This document shows, one piece after another, positions 11,926-24,069 of a DNA stretch of 64,000 nt. The DNA comes from Pseudopithomyces maydicus. Its lineage: Eukaryota; Ascomycota; Dothideomycetes; Pleosporales; Didymosphaeriaceae. The notes beneath the pieces were generated by a model. The model worked only from the letters and a program-made list of their open reading frames with translations. It ran no database searches and was not told the DNA's origin. Position 1 is the stretch's first letter; every line of letters begins with the position of its first letter. The stretch is from assembly GCA_026873275.1 (NCBI GenBank), contig JANTUC010000002.1, forward strand, positions 124,001 through 188,000. Direction: 5' to 3'. The translations under genes were made by a program, and so were the position numbers.

Positions 11926-12498
11926 ATGTCCGCCAAAGACCTCCTCCAACTCCCCGCCTTCGACCCCTCCAACGCGCAGACCTACGAAGCCCTCTGCCAC
12001 TGCGGCACCGTGCAATACACCGTCTCGCTCTCCCCGCCGCTCGCCCAGCAGAAAGTAATCGAGTGCAACTGCTCCATCTGCGCGCGCAACAGCTACCTCC
12101 TCGTGTACCCGGAGCGCGAGTACGTGTCGATTAAAAAGGGGGAAGATGCGCTGAAGACGTATACGTTTGGGCCGAAGATGAACCAGCATAAGTTTTGTGG
12201 GAGGTGCGGGAGTTCGGTGTTTTTTGATCCGCGGTTGAAGGAGCGGGGGAGAAGGTGGATTTGATGGGGATAAATGTAGGTTTGTGTGCAGCTGGGGGAT
12301 ATATGGGACATTCAAGGGTGATGCTGACATTGTTATAGGTGAGGATGTTCAAGGGGGTGGATATGAAGAAGTTGGATTTGTTGCAGGTCGATGGGTGGTG
12401 AGTACATGATGGGAATGACTTTTCCGGGGTGACAAGTGCTAATGATGGGGCTTTGTAGGAACGAACACCCTTTTGTGGAATCGGAGTATTTGAAATAG
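11926..12498 (+). CDS. GFA/CENP-V-like zinc-binding protein, frame broken by one base
   Basis: Start ATG 11926 in ACCATGT context. Exons are 11926-12275, 12339-12397 and 12459-12498; introns are 63 and 61 bp with good GTAGGT and GTGAGT donors. The protein would be 149 residues, typical for the glutathione-dependent formaldehyde-activating (GFA) fold. Zinc ligands visible: CHC near residue 24, CNCSIC near 48, and CGRCGSS near 90. The literal frame stops at 12264 after 113 residues. One extra G in the run at 12245-12249 restores a continuous frame through VDLMGINVRMFKGVDM and both introns to the TAG. That continuation is family-typical, so I read it as one gene with an assembly error or a recent frameshift. 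The biochemical role of fungal members is mostly unknown. Confidence 0.8.
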
Positions 12499-12834
12499 GG
12501 GATTGCATTAGAAAAGCTTGATGGTTAGGTGAATGTTCCACTTGTAGCATAGACGTATTAAGTGTGGCCTGGAGATGTTGTGCGAATGTGAGCCATAGAC
12601 CCCACTCTTACTCAGAAATGAGTTACCACTTTTTCGCCTACCTTTGTATAGTTAGTGACGATAAAACCAACACTAAAGAATGAATGGTATGAACAAATGC
12701 GGGGATGGTGCAAAACCAGGGTTCAAGTGTGCCAAGACGTCGTGCCTCGGCGTTTACGGGCACTCGCCTGAAGCTCAGCTCCAACTTTTCCATCCCGACA
12801 TTCACAGCACGTTGCCGTAAAGCCATTGCCCGCC
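12499..12834. other. Spacer between GFA-like gene and thioesterase gene
   Basis: 336 bp without a supported gene. It must hold the 3' end of the GFA-like transcript and the promoter of the gene starting at 12835. Confidence 0.6.
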
Positions 12835-13906
12835 ATGCTGCGCCCAGGCTTCCGTGCGAGCCCCATCAACATAATACGGAGAATAGGCCCTTCCAAGCAT
12901 GTGAACCAACGATTCAAATCATCGAAAGCTATCAAAAGAGATGCCCCGAAAGCTTCCCAAGCTCCGACCCCTACCGCACCGCCAGCTCCTCAAACACAAC
13001 CACCGCCGCCACCGTCATCCACACCCCAGAAACCTCGCCGCTCTCTCCTGTTCTACGCATGGTACGGCATCCTCCTATTCGGCGGCGTCTCCGCGGGTTA
13101 CACGGTCCGCAACTTCTTCAGTCCCGCGCTGCCCGAACCCGGTAGTCGAGAAGACGAGCTCGCACTCAAGGCCCTCACATCCGATGCCGACCAACTGGAT
13201 GTAGTAAAATGGATGCGTTCACAAATAAAGGCCGCAGAAAATGCCGAAGACAACAAGGGCAATGGCTGGATGGAGCTGGATGTCAAGACGCACATTGCAG
13301 AGTCCAAGGACGACGATAATGAAGGCACAACGCGACCGCTGACCAGCCAGACGCTCGCCGGGAGCAGGGCTCTCGGCGTCCAGCGCGCATTCTGGAACGC
13401 GGACACGAACGAATTGATAGCCGCGGTGTGGATTGGCACCGCGCTGAGCGGGTGGCCGACGCTCGCGCACGGCGGCGCCGTCGCAACCATCTTCGAAGAC
13501 TGCATGTCTCGCATGATCGCAGGACCAGACGCCCCAATCAGTACGTCCCCCTCCCCTCTTTCCTCCATCCCAACCGATCCCCGACCTTATCCACTGACAC
13601 CAACCCCCAACAGACTCCATCCCCCGCCCCACATCCATGAGCGTCACCTACGCCAAACCAACCTACAGCACAAACTTCTACATCCTCCGCGCCAACTACT
13701 CGCGGCCCAATCTCCCGCAGACCGCACCGCCGCGGGACCCGGACCCCGCGCCCGCAAAGTCCTGGTTGCCGTCGTGGAAGGATCTTACGAAGAAGGAGCA
13801 GCCGGTTGAGGGGGCGGCGCAGGCGGTGGAGATTATTGGGACGCTGGAGAGTGTGGAGGGGGAGTTGACGGTTAGGGTGAAGGGCACGTTTCCGGTGGGG
13901 AGGTAA
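12835..13906 (+). CDS. Hotdog-fold thioesterase-like protein with a mitochondrial-type N-terminus and one membrane segment
   Basis: Exons 12835-13540 and 13614-13906, 73-bp intron (GTACGT...CAACAG), 332 residues. The first ATG is at 12835, in CGCCATGC context. The N-terminus (MLRPGF...INIIRRIG) is basic and acid-free, like a mitochondrial presequence. A Pro-rich linker and a single membrane helix at about residues 70-90 follow. The C-terminal half has the PaaI/THEM4-like hotdog pattern: WIGTALSGWPTLAHGGAVATI, where the HGG turn caps the central helix, then SVTYAKPTYSTNFYILRA. The family includes acyl-CoA thioesterases and UPF0644-type fungal proteins. An inner-membrane acyl-CoA thioesterase role is inference. 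Confidence 0.8.
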
Positions 13907-15920
13907 AGAGGAGGAGAGGGGATAGATAGATAGATGGATGGATGGATGGATAGATAGAGGGGGTGGGTGGTGAGGCATGTATACGTATTTATGTACATAT
14001 ATACATAATGATACCCAGGCCTTTGTAGGCTTTTGTTTTTAGAGGGAGTTGTTTGTTTGTTTGCTTGGTTCTGTGGTGGCTTTCGAAATTGATACGAGGT
14101 TGAGGATTCGCTCGCTGCGTTCACCATCATTCACCTCTGTATCCAAGCGACGGTGAGCAATACCCGAACAATTTCTCTACAAAGCCATCTCCGTCATGCA
14201 TCCCGCGTCTCGGCTGCCAGCTGTTGCAAAAGCAAGGTTGGCTGGCTGCACATGCTTACATGCAGTACAAATCTGGTCTGGGTAGCGCGGCGGATCTGCC
14301 GCATTTGCCGAGTTGCGCCCCGCAGCCTCAGGGAGCCGTCCAATGCCCACGTGCGACTGCATGCATGATGCACTGTCCCCGGGCTAAGGATCTAACCGAC
14401 TGCCGGACTGGACTGGACTGCCCTGCTCGAGTGGCTGGGGCTTGACACATCATGGAACATGAAATGGGTCTGTATAGTTGGTCATTGATGGTGTCCTAGA
14501 TTCTATATACATCTGTCTTTCACAGCGCTAAAGTCACGGTGTATCGCGTGGCGGAAATCAAACCTCATCTATCTAATTAACATGTCCATATGTACGTGCC
14601 ATCGTTATTATCCCTCCCATCCCATCCCAGACTAACCTAGCCAGACTCCCTCGCCGCACTTTGCGGTGTGCCAGCCACCCACCTACCCACCTTCCCTCCC
14701 CGCGGAACCCAACCAAGTCCCTAGCCCCAGCACCGACCGCTTTCCTCCGCCTCTACTGTACGTAGGTACTCTCCTCTGCCCTGTTCTGCTGTGATCCAAG
14801 CCACCCTGCTCGATCCCAGCGCATCCTCCAAGGAACCAACTATGTACCCGCCGCGGATATCGGCAGCCAAGCTGCTGCATGCATGTCCACAAGTATGTAT
14901 AGCCAGGATCGATGTCCATGCTGGACACCTACATCATGATCGCGCGATGGGATCCGAGCCATGGCTTCGGGTTCCAAGGCAGGCTGGCCTGTCGCGGGGC
15001 GCTAGCTTGGGGGGTTAGGGGCGGGTGGGGGCGTGCAGGGTGGATGGATCTAGCTAGGTAGTTGTGGGAGGGAGGGAGGGAGAGAGGGAAGCAGGGCGTG
15101 TGTTGTGAAGAGGTGTGTGTGTGTCAGAGAGAGAGAGAGTGTGTGTGTGTGTGTGTGGTGAATGTTCCGATGCACCCGGTCTATCAGCCATCACCGTACG
15201 TCCTTCCATACTTCCATACACAGCTTCGTGAAGAGAAATGCCAAAAGCGGCTCAGACCAGCGACCACCACGGTCCCGATGAACAGAAAAGACGCCATACC
15301 TAGCGTACACACGCTACAAGCTTAGCGCCATGGGTATACACTAGTGTAGTGTGTATAGTCTACCTTCTTCCCTTCTAGTGCCTTGGTGCGCGCTTTCCCC
15401 AGACGTGATGCACGCTGCCTTCCGCGGGCCTCAGGAGCCGCTCGTGCTTGCCTGCTTGCCGGACGGCGTGCCTGCCAGGTACCATACATAGCGTAGCGTT
15501 TCCTTCCTTGCTCGCGGAGGACTGGCACTTCACCTTGACGTTCGACGTTCGACGTTCGACGTTTGGCTTTTGACCTTTTGACCTTTTGATCTTTTGGCCC
15601 GGCATCAAATCGATTATGCTTTGCTAAGGAGCTTCGGCGCGTTGCGAGGCCCGTGTTTTGTGTGCGGGAGACTTTTTAGTTATCCGGCTAGAGAAGAGAT
15701 TGGGTGTTTGTCGTTGCGAAGGTTAAGAGAGTTCTGCACACGAGGTTGGGTTTGAAGATTGGAAGCTGGGGTGCTAAAGTGTAGGTTTGAAGCGTCGAAC
15801 GGGATTACGCATTTGTCACGGCGGTACATCGATCGTTCTGCGCGTGGGGGAAACGGTGGTGCGGTATTCACGTTGGCCTTCGAATATTCCACCGGGGCCT
15901 CAGGCTGCGTTCTGCATACC
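13907..15920. other. 2-kb spacer with simple repeats
   Basis: GATA/GGAT repeats at 13922-13956, GGGA repeats near 15067-15090, GT/GA repeats at 15114-15158, and a repeated GACGTTC unit at 15538-15563 followed by TTTTGACC repeats to about 15597. No open frame shows domain or codon evidence. The last 200 bp is the probable promoter of the TRP-like gene. Confidence 0.7.
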
Positions 15921-18754
15921 ATGGCTTCGTCTTTTCTCAGTGGATCGTTCAATATGTTGCTGTTTACGACCCTGACATGGCTCGCTGCTGGTGTCTCGGC
16001 CGCAAAAGAAGGATATGTAAAAGGTATCATCGATGGGAAGGAGTATTTGGTGCCAGACAACCGAAGGCCTTCTCTCTACACCCAGGACTATGGCGACTGT
16101 ATGGGAGGAAGCCTTTTCAACGTGACCCGCTTCGATGCCGCATACTACAAGGACAACATGACGATCATGTTCCATCTTGGCGGCGAGACATCACTCAAGA
16201 ATGAGTCTATCATGAGTAGGTCTATCAAGCCGTGATGGGAAGAAGAATCTGACTGTCTAGTGTACATTGGCGTGTTCGCCTACGGAGAATCACGATTCGA
16301 CTTGACATTCGATCCGTGTAGTGCGAACATAGATAGGTGAGTCACTGTCTATATGTACTGAATCTTGCCTGACGTGCTTCAGCGCATGTCCTGTTGAAGC
16401 CGGAACTCCCATCGACGCCAGCGGCTTCATACCCATCAGTGAAAACGACGTAGCGGGGATCCCGTCCATTGCGCTGTCCATCCCGGACTTCGAAGGCCAG
16501 GCTATTCTCCGTATTTTCTCCAATTCATCACAGAGCCAGATCGGGTGTTATTCAGGCGTTGTGACAAACGGGAGTTCGTTCTCCGAGCCAGCATGGGTGG
16601 GTTCCATTCTAGGGGTGTTCACGTTCATCGCTGTGCTGGCGTCTTTTGCAACGGCGATATATGGTGAAAGTGTATCGGAGATGCGAAAACATTATGCGCA
16701 TTCGTTTTCCGTCTTGGTCGTTTTTGCGGTGTGGCAACATATCTACTTCAGCGGGGCGCTCTCCATGAACTGGCCTAGCGTGCTGGTTGCATTTTGGAGC
16801 AACTATGCATGGGCTGGGGGCATCATTTATTCAAGTGCTATGCAGCGTACTATCAATGGCTTTATCGGTGGTAATCAGGGCAACATATCGCATGTGGGAG
16901 CTGCGGAAACGGGTGTGCCGAATCCATATTTAGGGGGTGGTTTCGACATCCGGAAGATATACAGACGGGAGGAGTTTCCAGAGGCACCGAGTTTTCCTGG
17001 ACTGGATGATACACTTGTGAATGAGTCTAGGAAGCTCTTCACGAAAAGGCAGATTTTCGAGAAATTGATGGCTAAAAGAGAGGTCGCGAATTCGTCGAGG
17101 GCGTCTCCATGGTTTGGACATCCTGTTAAGCCAGGCATTCCGCTCCCCGGTAACTATTCAGGTTTTGCTGGTACGCTTGCTCAAACCGAAATCCCCTCTT
17201 CAAACGCATTTATGACAGGTCTTCTGTGGTTTTTGGTCCTGTTCTTAGGCATTATCGTCTCCGTCGTCGCTTTCAAACTTTTCCTCGAAGGTGCAAGCAA
17301 GTTGAAGATGACGAAGCCCGATCGGCTGCTGTACTTTCGACGTCACTGGCTGGGATACACCATGCTTGCTGGCCTGCGTACCCTGTTCATCGGCTTCTTT
17401 ACGCTCATATTTCTGTCGCTCTTCCAAATCAGCTACCTTGCCTCAACTGGGCCAGTAGCTGTGGCCTGCGTGGTTTTCCTGGTCATGCTTCTCGGGCTTG
17501 GGGGATTAGTTGGTTATGCGTGTTTCTACCGGATACGATTCGGCCAGTATGTTTCTCAGCCGGACCGTCTCAACATGGAAAAGAGAAAGTTGTCGAAAGT
17601 GATCCCCTGGGTTCTATTTCAGCGCAACAGTGAATCTCCTCGTTCTGAAGACAAAAGATATGTTGGTTCGATTCCATGGTGGAAGATTAGCTCCGTATCC
17701 AACGAAAAGTCAATCCACAACAACAACGCATACACGAAGAGATTCGGCTGGCTGACAGCCCGCTTCCGCAGAACTCGCTGGTGGTTTTTCATCATCTGGT
17801 TCGTCTACGAGTTCACTCGCGCATGCTTCCTTGCGGGCGGAATAAGATCCCCCATGGTCCAAGTCGTCGGCCTCCTCGTTGTCGAAACCGTCGCCTTCAT
17901 CATATTCGTTTTTCTTCGCCCCTTCGAAGGCCAACGCCTCAACATCATCGCCGTCTACGCCCTCAGCTTCAGCAAAATCGCGACCCTCGCTCTTTCCATC
18001 CCCCTCGCCTCCCGCTTCAATCTTCCCCGCATACTTGCCACAGTCATCGGTATCGTCATCATCGTCATTCAGGGCCTTCTCACTATCGCAGTCCTCATCT
18101 GCATCCTTCTGAGCGCCTCGTCAAGTTATATGTCGCTCATGCGCCACCGCGAAGTTTTCCATCCTAAACGATGCAACACCCTCCGTCAGAAATACTACGC
18201 TCACATGCAGTTCAAAGAAAAAGACGTACCCCACTCCTCCCTCCCACGAACCACCGAACCCCCAGACTCCAAAGCAAAGCTCAACGAAAGACTGAAAATG
18301 AAAATGAACCGCAAATCCACAGCCACGGTAGCTCCCCCGCCGTCCCAGAGCAACCCTACTTCTCCGTCAGCAACGTGCGTCGCGTCGCCAAGGTCGAAGA
18401 CGAGGACGAGGAGTTCATGCGGGAGATTAGCGGGTTGTCGTTTTCGTCGGCGGAGTCCTCGATGGCGGAACTGTATCCTGCGCATGGACGCCATGTGAGA
18501 GTGGCGTCGTTGGGGGATGTGAGCGCGGAGACGCCCGTGGGGGTGGGGAGGCGCAGATCGCCGAGTGTGGGGTCCAAGGGGTCGAGTTGGAGTAGCTTAC
18601 CGCTGGGGGCGAGGGTGCATAGGGCGAGTTGGAGTGCGGTGGATTTTGGGGAGTGGAGTGGGGGAGGGGGAGGAGAGTTAGTGGGATGGGGATGGGCATG
18701 GGAATGGGGCAGATGCCAGAGAAAGAGAGGCTGAGGGAGAGAGGCCGAGGTTAG
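15921..18754 (+). CDS. TRP-like (Flc/Pkd2-type) integral membrane protein
   Basis: Exons 15921-16215, 16261-16336 and 16383 onward, with very short introns of 45 and 46 bp. The signal peptide (MASSFLSGSFNMLLFTTLTW) is followed by an ML-like lumenal domain with paired cysteines (C near 16100, CSANIDSACP) and N-glycosylation sites, then a TRP-like block of about nine membrane helices from 16600 to 18130. Fungal Flc proteins act in FAD or heme import to the ER and in calcium and cell-wall homeostasis. The literal frame continues to 18498 in a low-quality tail. Adding one C to the run at 18334-18338 switches to PEQPYFSVSNVRRVAKVEDED, a tail I regard as family-typical. A second added G near 18660-18670 would extend it to a stop at 18754. 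A further coding-like stretch (GTVDSEERVVTVGGKEAEV) ends at 18813 in a third frame. Confidence 0.85.
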
Positions 18755-18950
18755 GGACTGTGGATAGCGAGGAGAGGGTTGTAACGGTGGGGGGTAAGGA
18801 AGCGGAGGTTTGAGTGAGGGGAGTGAGTGTGGAAGAGAAGAAAAGGGGTGGTCTTGGAATAGATGGACGAACGATCGAGTGCTGGTATATACATCTTATT
18901 GAGCATCGGTTTAACCGGAGAGTGGAATAGCTAACGGTGGGGTGCTAGGT

Positions 18951-19804
18951 TTATGGGTATGGATTAAGGATTATGGATATATGTATTACGACGTAATGGA
19001 TTAGTACGACTTTTCTTGCATAAATAACATACGAGTGAGACCAGCTATCTGCCGGTGATTTAGACGAAAGATCGATAGTGGTATACGACAACGACCTGCA
19101 AAGCGTATGAGATCGGTTGCAGATCTGGTTATAATATTTTGAGACTCTAATCCAACACACAGCACAAATTTCACCAAATTTTCCCCCTCCATCACACCGC
19201 ACCCCCGGCACCCCCCTCCCCTTCTCCTTCGTCCGCCACCCCTTCCCCTTAACCTCAGGATGCCTCCTCATATAATCCTCAACCGCATCCACCACAATCG
19301 GACACTCATTCCCCAGCCCCCCGTCTCCCCCCGCCGCGGAATCAAATACTTAACCAGATACACCTCCGGCACCTCATCCAACCTCTTCCCACAATGCTTC
19401 CCAAACGTCAACCTGTACTCCGAGAGAGGCGGCGGCCCGAGCTTCTCCCACGCCGCGCGTCTCGCGTTGGAGTTGCCCCATGAGCTGTGGCTTCCCATGT
19501 ACTTGAATTGACGGCGCGCGTCTTTGATCGCTTGCTCGGCTGGGGAGAGGGTTTTGGATTTTGGGGATCGGGGGGTTTGGGTGTGGGGGTTGAGTTTTGC
19601 TGGTTGGGCTTTTGGGAGAGGGTTCTTGGGGTGGTGGGGGGCGTGATGGGGGGCCGACGCGGAGGGTAGCGTGGGGGCGCGTGGTGGCGGTGAAGGCGCG
19701 GTGGATTGGGCGCAGCATGGTGGATTTGTGGATGCACAGTGATGAGAATGTTTTGTTTGGAGATGTGTGTATGGAATGGATTGGTGTATTGTGATGGAAT
19801 ACAC
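18951..19804 (-). CDS. Hypothetical protein with a DUF3820-like motif, frame broken in a G/C run
   Basis: Minus-strand frame from 19804 carries a basic Pro-rich N-terminus, then KYMGSHSSWGNSNARRAAWE and SEYRLTFGKHCGKRLDEVPE followed by YLVKYLIPRRG. The FGKxxGKxLxEVPxxYL pattern resembles DUF3820 (small nucleic-acid-associated proteins). The coding signal then moves to the frame GLGNECPIVVDAVEDYMRRH. One missing base in the C6 run at 19317-19322 or 19327-19332 (plus strand) explains it. The start is unsettled: an ATG at 19718 (MLRPIHRAFTATTRPHATLR, mitochondrial-like) sits in yet another frame and would need further indels. The C-terminus after about residue 210 loses coding character, so the end is tentative. 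Confidence 0.5.
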
Positions 19805-20330
19805 GTGGAACTTTTCTTCAGGGGAATTGCGATGGTTAGATGGTCGGTTCGTAGGATTAGGCTGTGATCCTTGGCTAACTGAAACGGGCTACCGAATATT
19901 TAGGCTGCCAACATTAGTTCTCCACGAATTCGAGTTCTTAGTAGAATGTGTTGCCCTTTTTTTTCCCGTGCTAAATATGTATCATTTTGTTCGGATGTAA
20001 AGGCTTCCTTTGGTTGTTTATCGTTCATGGCACTGAGATTGGGGAGAATTCAACCTTAAATGGAACTGGAGCCAAAGAGTGCCAATACAAATAAAATTTA
20101 ATTTTATGCTGCAATAATACCAAAGATTGTACAAAGAACGCAGGATAAAATAGCTGACTGAGATATCGTTCGCTCAACATTAGACGCTCTAATGATTGCA
20201 AAACAAGAATCTGCAGACACGAGGCGCTTCGAAGTAAACATAACATGATGATACAGATCTGACCGCAGGACGTGAAATCATACACCTACTTACCATTCAT
20301 CGCATAACTTGATCGTGCAGAGAACCAGCA
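19805..20330. other. AT-rich spacer
   Basis: About 530 bp, A/T-rich, with no supported gene. It is upstream of the DUF3820-like gene and downstream of the glycine-zipper gene. Confidence 0.6.
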
Positions 20331-21468
20331 TTAAGCAGCAGGTTTTCTCTCCAACTTTCGCGGTTTCTTCTTCTGTGGTGCTGCTTGTGAGCTAGAATTC
20401 GTACTGGGGTTTGCTCTGTCGAGCTTCCTTGGCTTCTTTAGCTCTTGTGACGTGGTTGTATTTTGCTTGCTAGTAGCAGCTGGCTTGTTTGCATTAGAAG
20501 GTGGGTTACGTTTCTGTGCCTGGTTGGCCACAGGGGCACCACTGGGCTTCGGGGCTTCCTTGGGCTTGGGCGCTTCCTTCGGTTTCGGTGGCTCTTTGGT
20601 CTGAGGTTGTTGAGTCCTGGTTGAGCCCTGAGACTTCTGAGCGGGTTTTGGTTGTTGATTTTGGGTGCGCGCGGTCGTATTTGCTTTTTGATTCGACGAA
20701 GGTTGATCTTTCGGTGTTCCCTGGCCACCCCAGGAAGGCATACTCGGCATATTGGGCATTGATGGCATCGAAGGCATGGATGGCAAGTAGCTAGTCATGT
20801 CCCTTGCAGATTGTGCCCACGTTTCTGGCATCGCGCCTCCGTCATCACACTTCATCTGTTCCAGCTCCTCTTTCGTCGGTGCTTGTGTCTCTTTCGTCTG
20901 CATTACCATTTTCTCCAAGGCTTTCTTTTGGGCTGGGGTCGACTTCCAGTTGGGGAAATCACCTACGATACTTCTCACTCCCTGGCTTGCCATCTGTCCA
21001 AGATCCCAAAAAGGACCGTGCCTAAAAGCGATATACAGTTAGCTTGGGCTAAGATATATGGTATTTAGAGGTAGGTTCTTACATTGCACCATATACAGAG
21101 CCAACGCCGCCACCCAGCAGCCCTGTCACTGTAGCGACAGTACCGCCGACCAAAGCACCGGTCAGCTTGCCAAGCGTAACACCAGGCTGTACTCCCAGAC
21201 CTGCTCCAGCAGCAAGACCCTGGAAAGTGCCAGACCGTGTGTATTTGGCTGCTTTGCCAAATGATTCAGCTTCGATTTCTTTGTTAATAGCTTTGGCGAG
21301 GATCTCTTCGCGTGCGTCAGGGTCTCCTGCGGCATTGGCTGCCTGCCTTAACTCGTATGCTTTCTGCGCTGCCTGAAGCGCCATGCTCGCGGAGACGGAT
21401 GAGTTCTGCTTGATCTCATTTTCAGGTATGGGTTTGGGATTGTTGGCGGTCTTCTGCTGGTTAGACAT
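20331..21468 (-). CDS. Glycine-zipper membrane-associated protein with Pro/Lys-rich tail
   Basis: Exons 21468-21083 and 21021-20331; intron of 61 bp (GTAAGA...CTTTTAG); 358 residues; AAAATGT start context. Residues about 1-70 are polar and alanine-rich and probably helical. Residues about 78-125 are a Gly/Ala/Val-rich hydrophobic stretch (GLAAGAGLGVQPGVTLGKL then GALVGGTVATVTGLLGGGVG) that looks like a glycine-zipper transmembrane hairpin. The intron falls just after it. The C-terminal half has an MPS/MPN tandem repeat (SMPSMPSMPNMPSMPS), a PKPKEA repeat and a basic end with two KKPRKL-type motifs. No enzymatic family recognised. The neighbour upstream is the HET gene on the same strand, 620 bp away. 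Confidence 0.72.
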
Positions 21469-22087
21469 TTTCTTTTTTCGTATGGAGAACCAGAATTCTG
21501 GGAGGCACTCTGGTGTTTTTGATCGAGGACAAGAAACATGGATCTGCGAGATCTGCGAGATCTGCATACGTCATTAGCGCGTACGCAGTGGCGTGGCAAC
21601 CCCTAATTAGCGCGCTATTGGTTGCCACATCGCAATACGCATCTACCAGGTATATGAGAATACAGCTATCAAGAAATCTTCCGATCAATCGGAGATGTGA
21701 TCAAGATGATGTACAGGATGGGGGCGATCTGAAAAAGGACCCATCCTTCTCGTGGACCAAGGATTCGGTCTAACCTATTTTGGTTTAAGCCATTCACGGG
21801 CGGTGGGGCATCTCTATATATAATATGGTTCTTGCTTGCCATGATTGCTCATACCGATTTTGATTCTCCAGTTCCAGTTCGAACTTTTTTTCGATATGAG
21901 CCCTTCTTGTGGTTCACAATGGGGTGGGCTACGATCCTTTTTCCCAAATCATGGTGTGAGAACTTCGATTCAACAAACTATAATGGGGCTTTTCGTGATT
22001 ATGGCAAGGGTTAGATTGTACGTGGGTCGATTATGTTCTAGATAGAAACAAAAAGAGTAATTCACCTGATTAGTCCTCATTACCCCA
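21469..22087. other. Spacer between glycine-zipper gene and HET gene
   Basis: No gene supported. It contains a GATCTGCGA direct repeat near 21541-21565 and a palindromic TTAGCGCG pair near 21573-21612. Confidence 0.6.
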
Positions 22088-24069
22088 TCACTCCACGCGT
22101 ATATCTGCACATCTTTCGCCCCGCCAGAGCTCCCCATCCATCGCTCCGTGCACATACGCATCCCCTATAAATTCATATCTTCTCTCTTTTCCTCCTAACT
22201 TCCGCCTCAACACTAATGGTAACTTGATTCCCTTACAGATGACTACCTCATCTCCAACATCACTTTGCACTGGGACTAGTGCCAAAAACTCCATCTCCTT
22301 ATCTTGTCTCTCGCCCCATCCTATATTTGCGTTCAACCTTGCGCCTTTTCGATTGTGCATTGGCGCGACAATAGTACGAAATTCCCAGTCGGGATTCCGG
22401 TACGATACGACTGTTCGCAGGATGCGTTCCACAAAAACAACGATAATATAGATCCAGAGGTAGGCCTCGAGTCCCGCACGTCGTATGAGTCTAAGGAAAC
22501 GCTGCCGTGATTCCCACCCTTCGAATGCTCTTTTGGCTAAGTGATCGTTTTGCTTTGGTATCGATCCTGCGGACAGAACCTTATAGATGGCCTCGAAGTA
22601 AGTGTCGCCTGTGGGTTCATAGACTCTTTTGTGGCTACCGCGCAATCTCAGGACAGATTCCCACTCGACGATCTGACTTTGATTGAATTGCATTACCCTA
22701 GCTTGAGACTTCAACGTCTGACGCTTAGGGTATGCAGGGATTTTCCAAGAACGAGACGTAATGTGTGTGAGTTGCGCAATGGTGTATCCTTCCAAAACAA
22801 TTGTTCGAGGAAGTCCAGTTTTGGCGTCGTAATCCAGGAAGAAGGGTGAGTAAGTGGTGTTGGAAGAGCATCGATAAGGGAGAGGAGAAGGACGACTCCC
22901 AAGTATCAAAGGGTTCATAGGGAATGCTGTGCCTTCTGTATATCGCCAGTCTGGTACCCATGATGGTACTTCGAGTGCATGGATTCCCTTTTGTGAATCT
23001 TCTTCCTCAATGCAGATTCTGGGTATATGGAGAACTTCCGCGGTGCCACTTTCGAGTCCACGAGTTGCGAGATGCCAGTACGTCTTCTCCACCCCTTGAC
23101 TATAGTTTGGTCTGACTCCTAGATCAATGAGCTGTTTCTTACAGCTAAGTCCCCATAACGCAAAGATTTTATCTTCCGGTAGACCACTCCGTGACTGGCG
23201 ATGCGTGACCAAAGTGATCCACCAGGGAATATCATAGTTGCAGTTCCAGTAGTTCTTTGTTCGTATCAAGCTTACAACCAGGTTTAAATGTACAGATGGA
23301 TAGAACTCAAAGATCCAGGACTGTACTTGAAGCAAATAAAGGAATGCGAAGACGAAAGTGAGCCACGTCTGTGAATTTCCGCCTACAGCAATATGTGCTT
23401 TGGGTGATACGACTGCTTCCTGAACGATCCAAGCGCGTTCGAAATACTGCCGCTCTAGCAGTGCAAAAACAGCTTCCAATACTGGGTCTCCGACAGTCAC
23501 ATTGAACGTAGATAGATTTTCTTTCTCCTGCTCAATTTCCGGATTGAATACGCGATTCTCTATATCGGCCACATGGAAAACATACTTCCTTCCCAGTTTG
23601 TAAATGTATGAGAGGGCATCTGCGCTGCGGTCGGCTTCTACACCAAGCCATATGATGGTGTGCTTGGCATGCATGTAGATGTCTCGCATATATCTGACCT
23701 GGGATTCCTTCTCTGCGTTATCGTTCTGGTTAATACATATGGAGTCAACCCAAAGAACTCGAGCCTTATCTTTGAACAACGGGTGCGCACGTGTCCGATA
23801 GAGGAAAGGTATCAAGGAGGCTGGTACAAGAAGATATCGCCCTTGTGTTGGGCTAGCCGTCGACGCCGGATTTATGTATATCTTTCTCCTAGGCGCCTTG
23901 CCCCAACAATAACTCAATGCTTCATATTCTCCAGCTTCTGAAAGGCGAGTCTGTTTGAGAGTGCATGTAATCCGACCTTCTCTCCCCCAGGGTGTAGCAT
24001 GATAAGACGTATATAGGGGTCTTCGCTGCCCTCTTCGATCTCAGGTAATGCTCGGTGCTGATATCTCAT
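22088..24069 (-). CDS. HET-domain (heterokaryon incompatibility) protein
   Basis: ATG at 24069 (MRYQHRALPEIEEGSEDPYI). The literal frame from that ATG stops within about 55 codons; one extra G in the G5 run (plus-strand C5 at 23994-23998) joins YIRLIMLHPGG to ITCTLKQTRLSEAGEYEAL and the rest, giving 660 residues without introns. HET motifs are clear: EYEALSYCWG, LWVDSICINQND...KESQVRYMRDIY, and ERAWIVQEAV. The second half has a conserved WVPDWR element, a possible membrane segment (YLWIYIIVVFVERIL) and no recognised catalytic domain. HET proteins trigger cell death on non-self recognition at hyphal fusion. It is divergently arranged with the DUF7580-like gene. Confidence 0.9.

Noticed and set aside
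11926..12264. Complete 113-residue GFA protein ending at 12264
   Set aside because: The conserved C-terminal third and two well-formed introns follow in another frame, so the stop is more likely due to a missing base.
14153..15018. Small genes in the 14-15 kb spacer
   Set aside because: Several 60-80 codon frames overlap on both strands, none with a domain, start context or composition unlike its surroundings.
18951..20330. Mitochondrial protein starting at 19718
   Set aside because: Attractive presequence, but it is in a frame not connected to the conserved part without two further indels; kept only as an alternative start.
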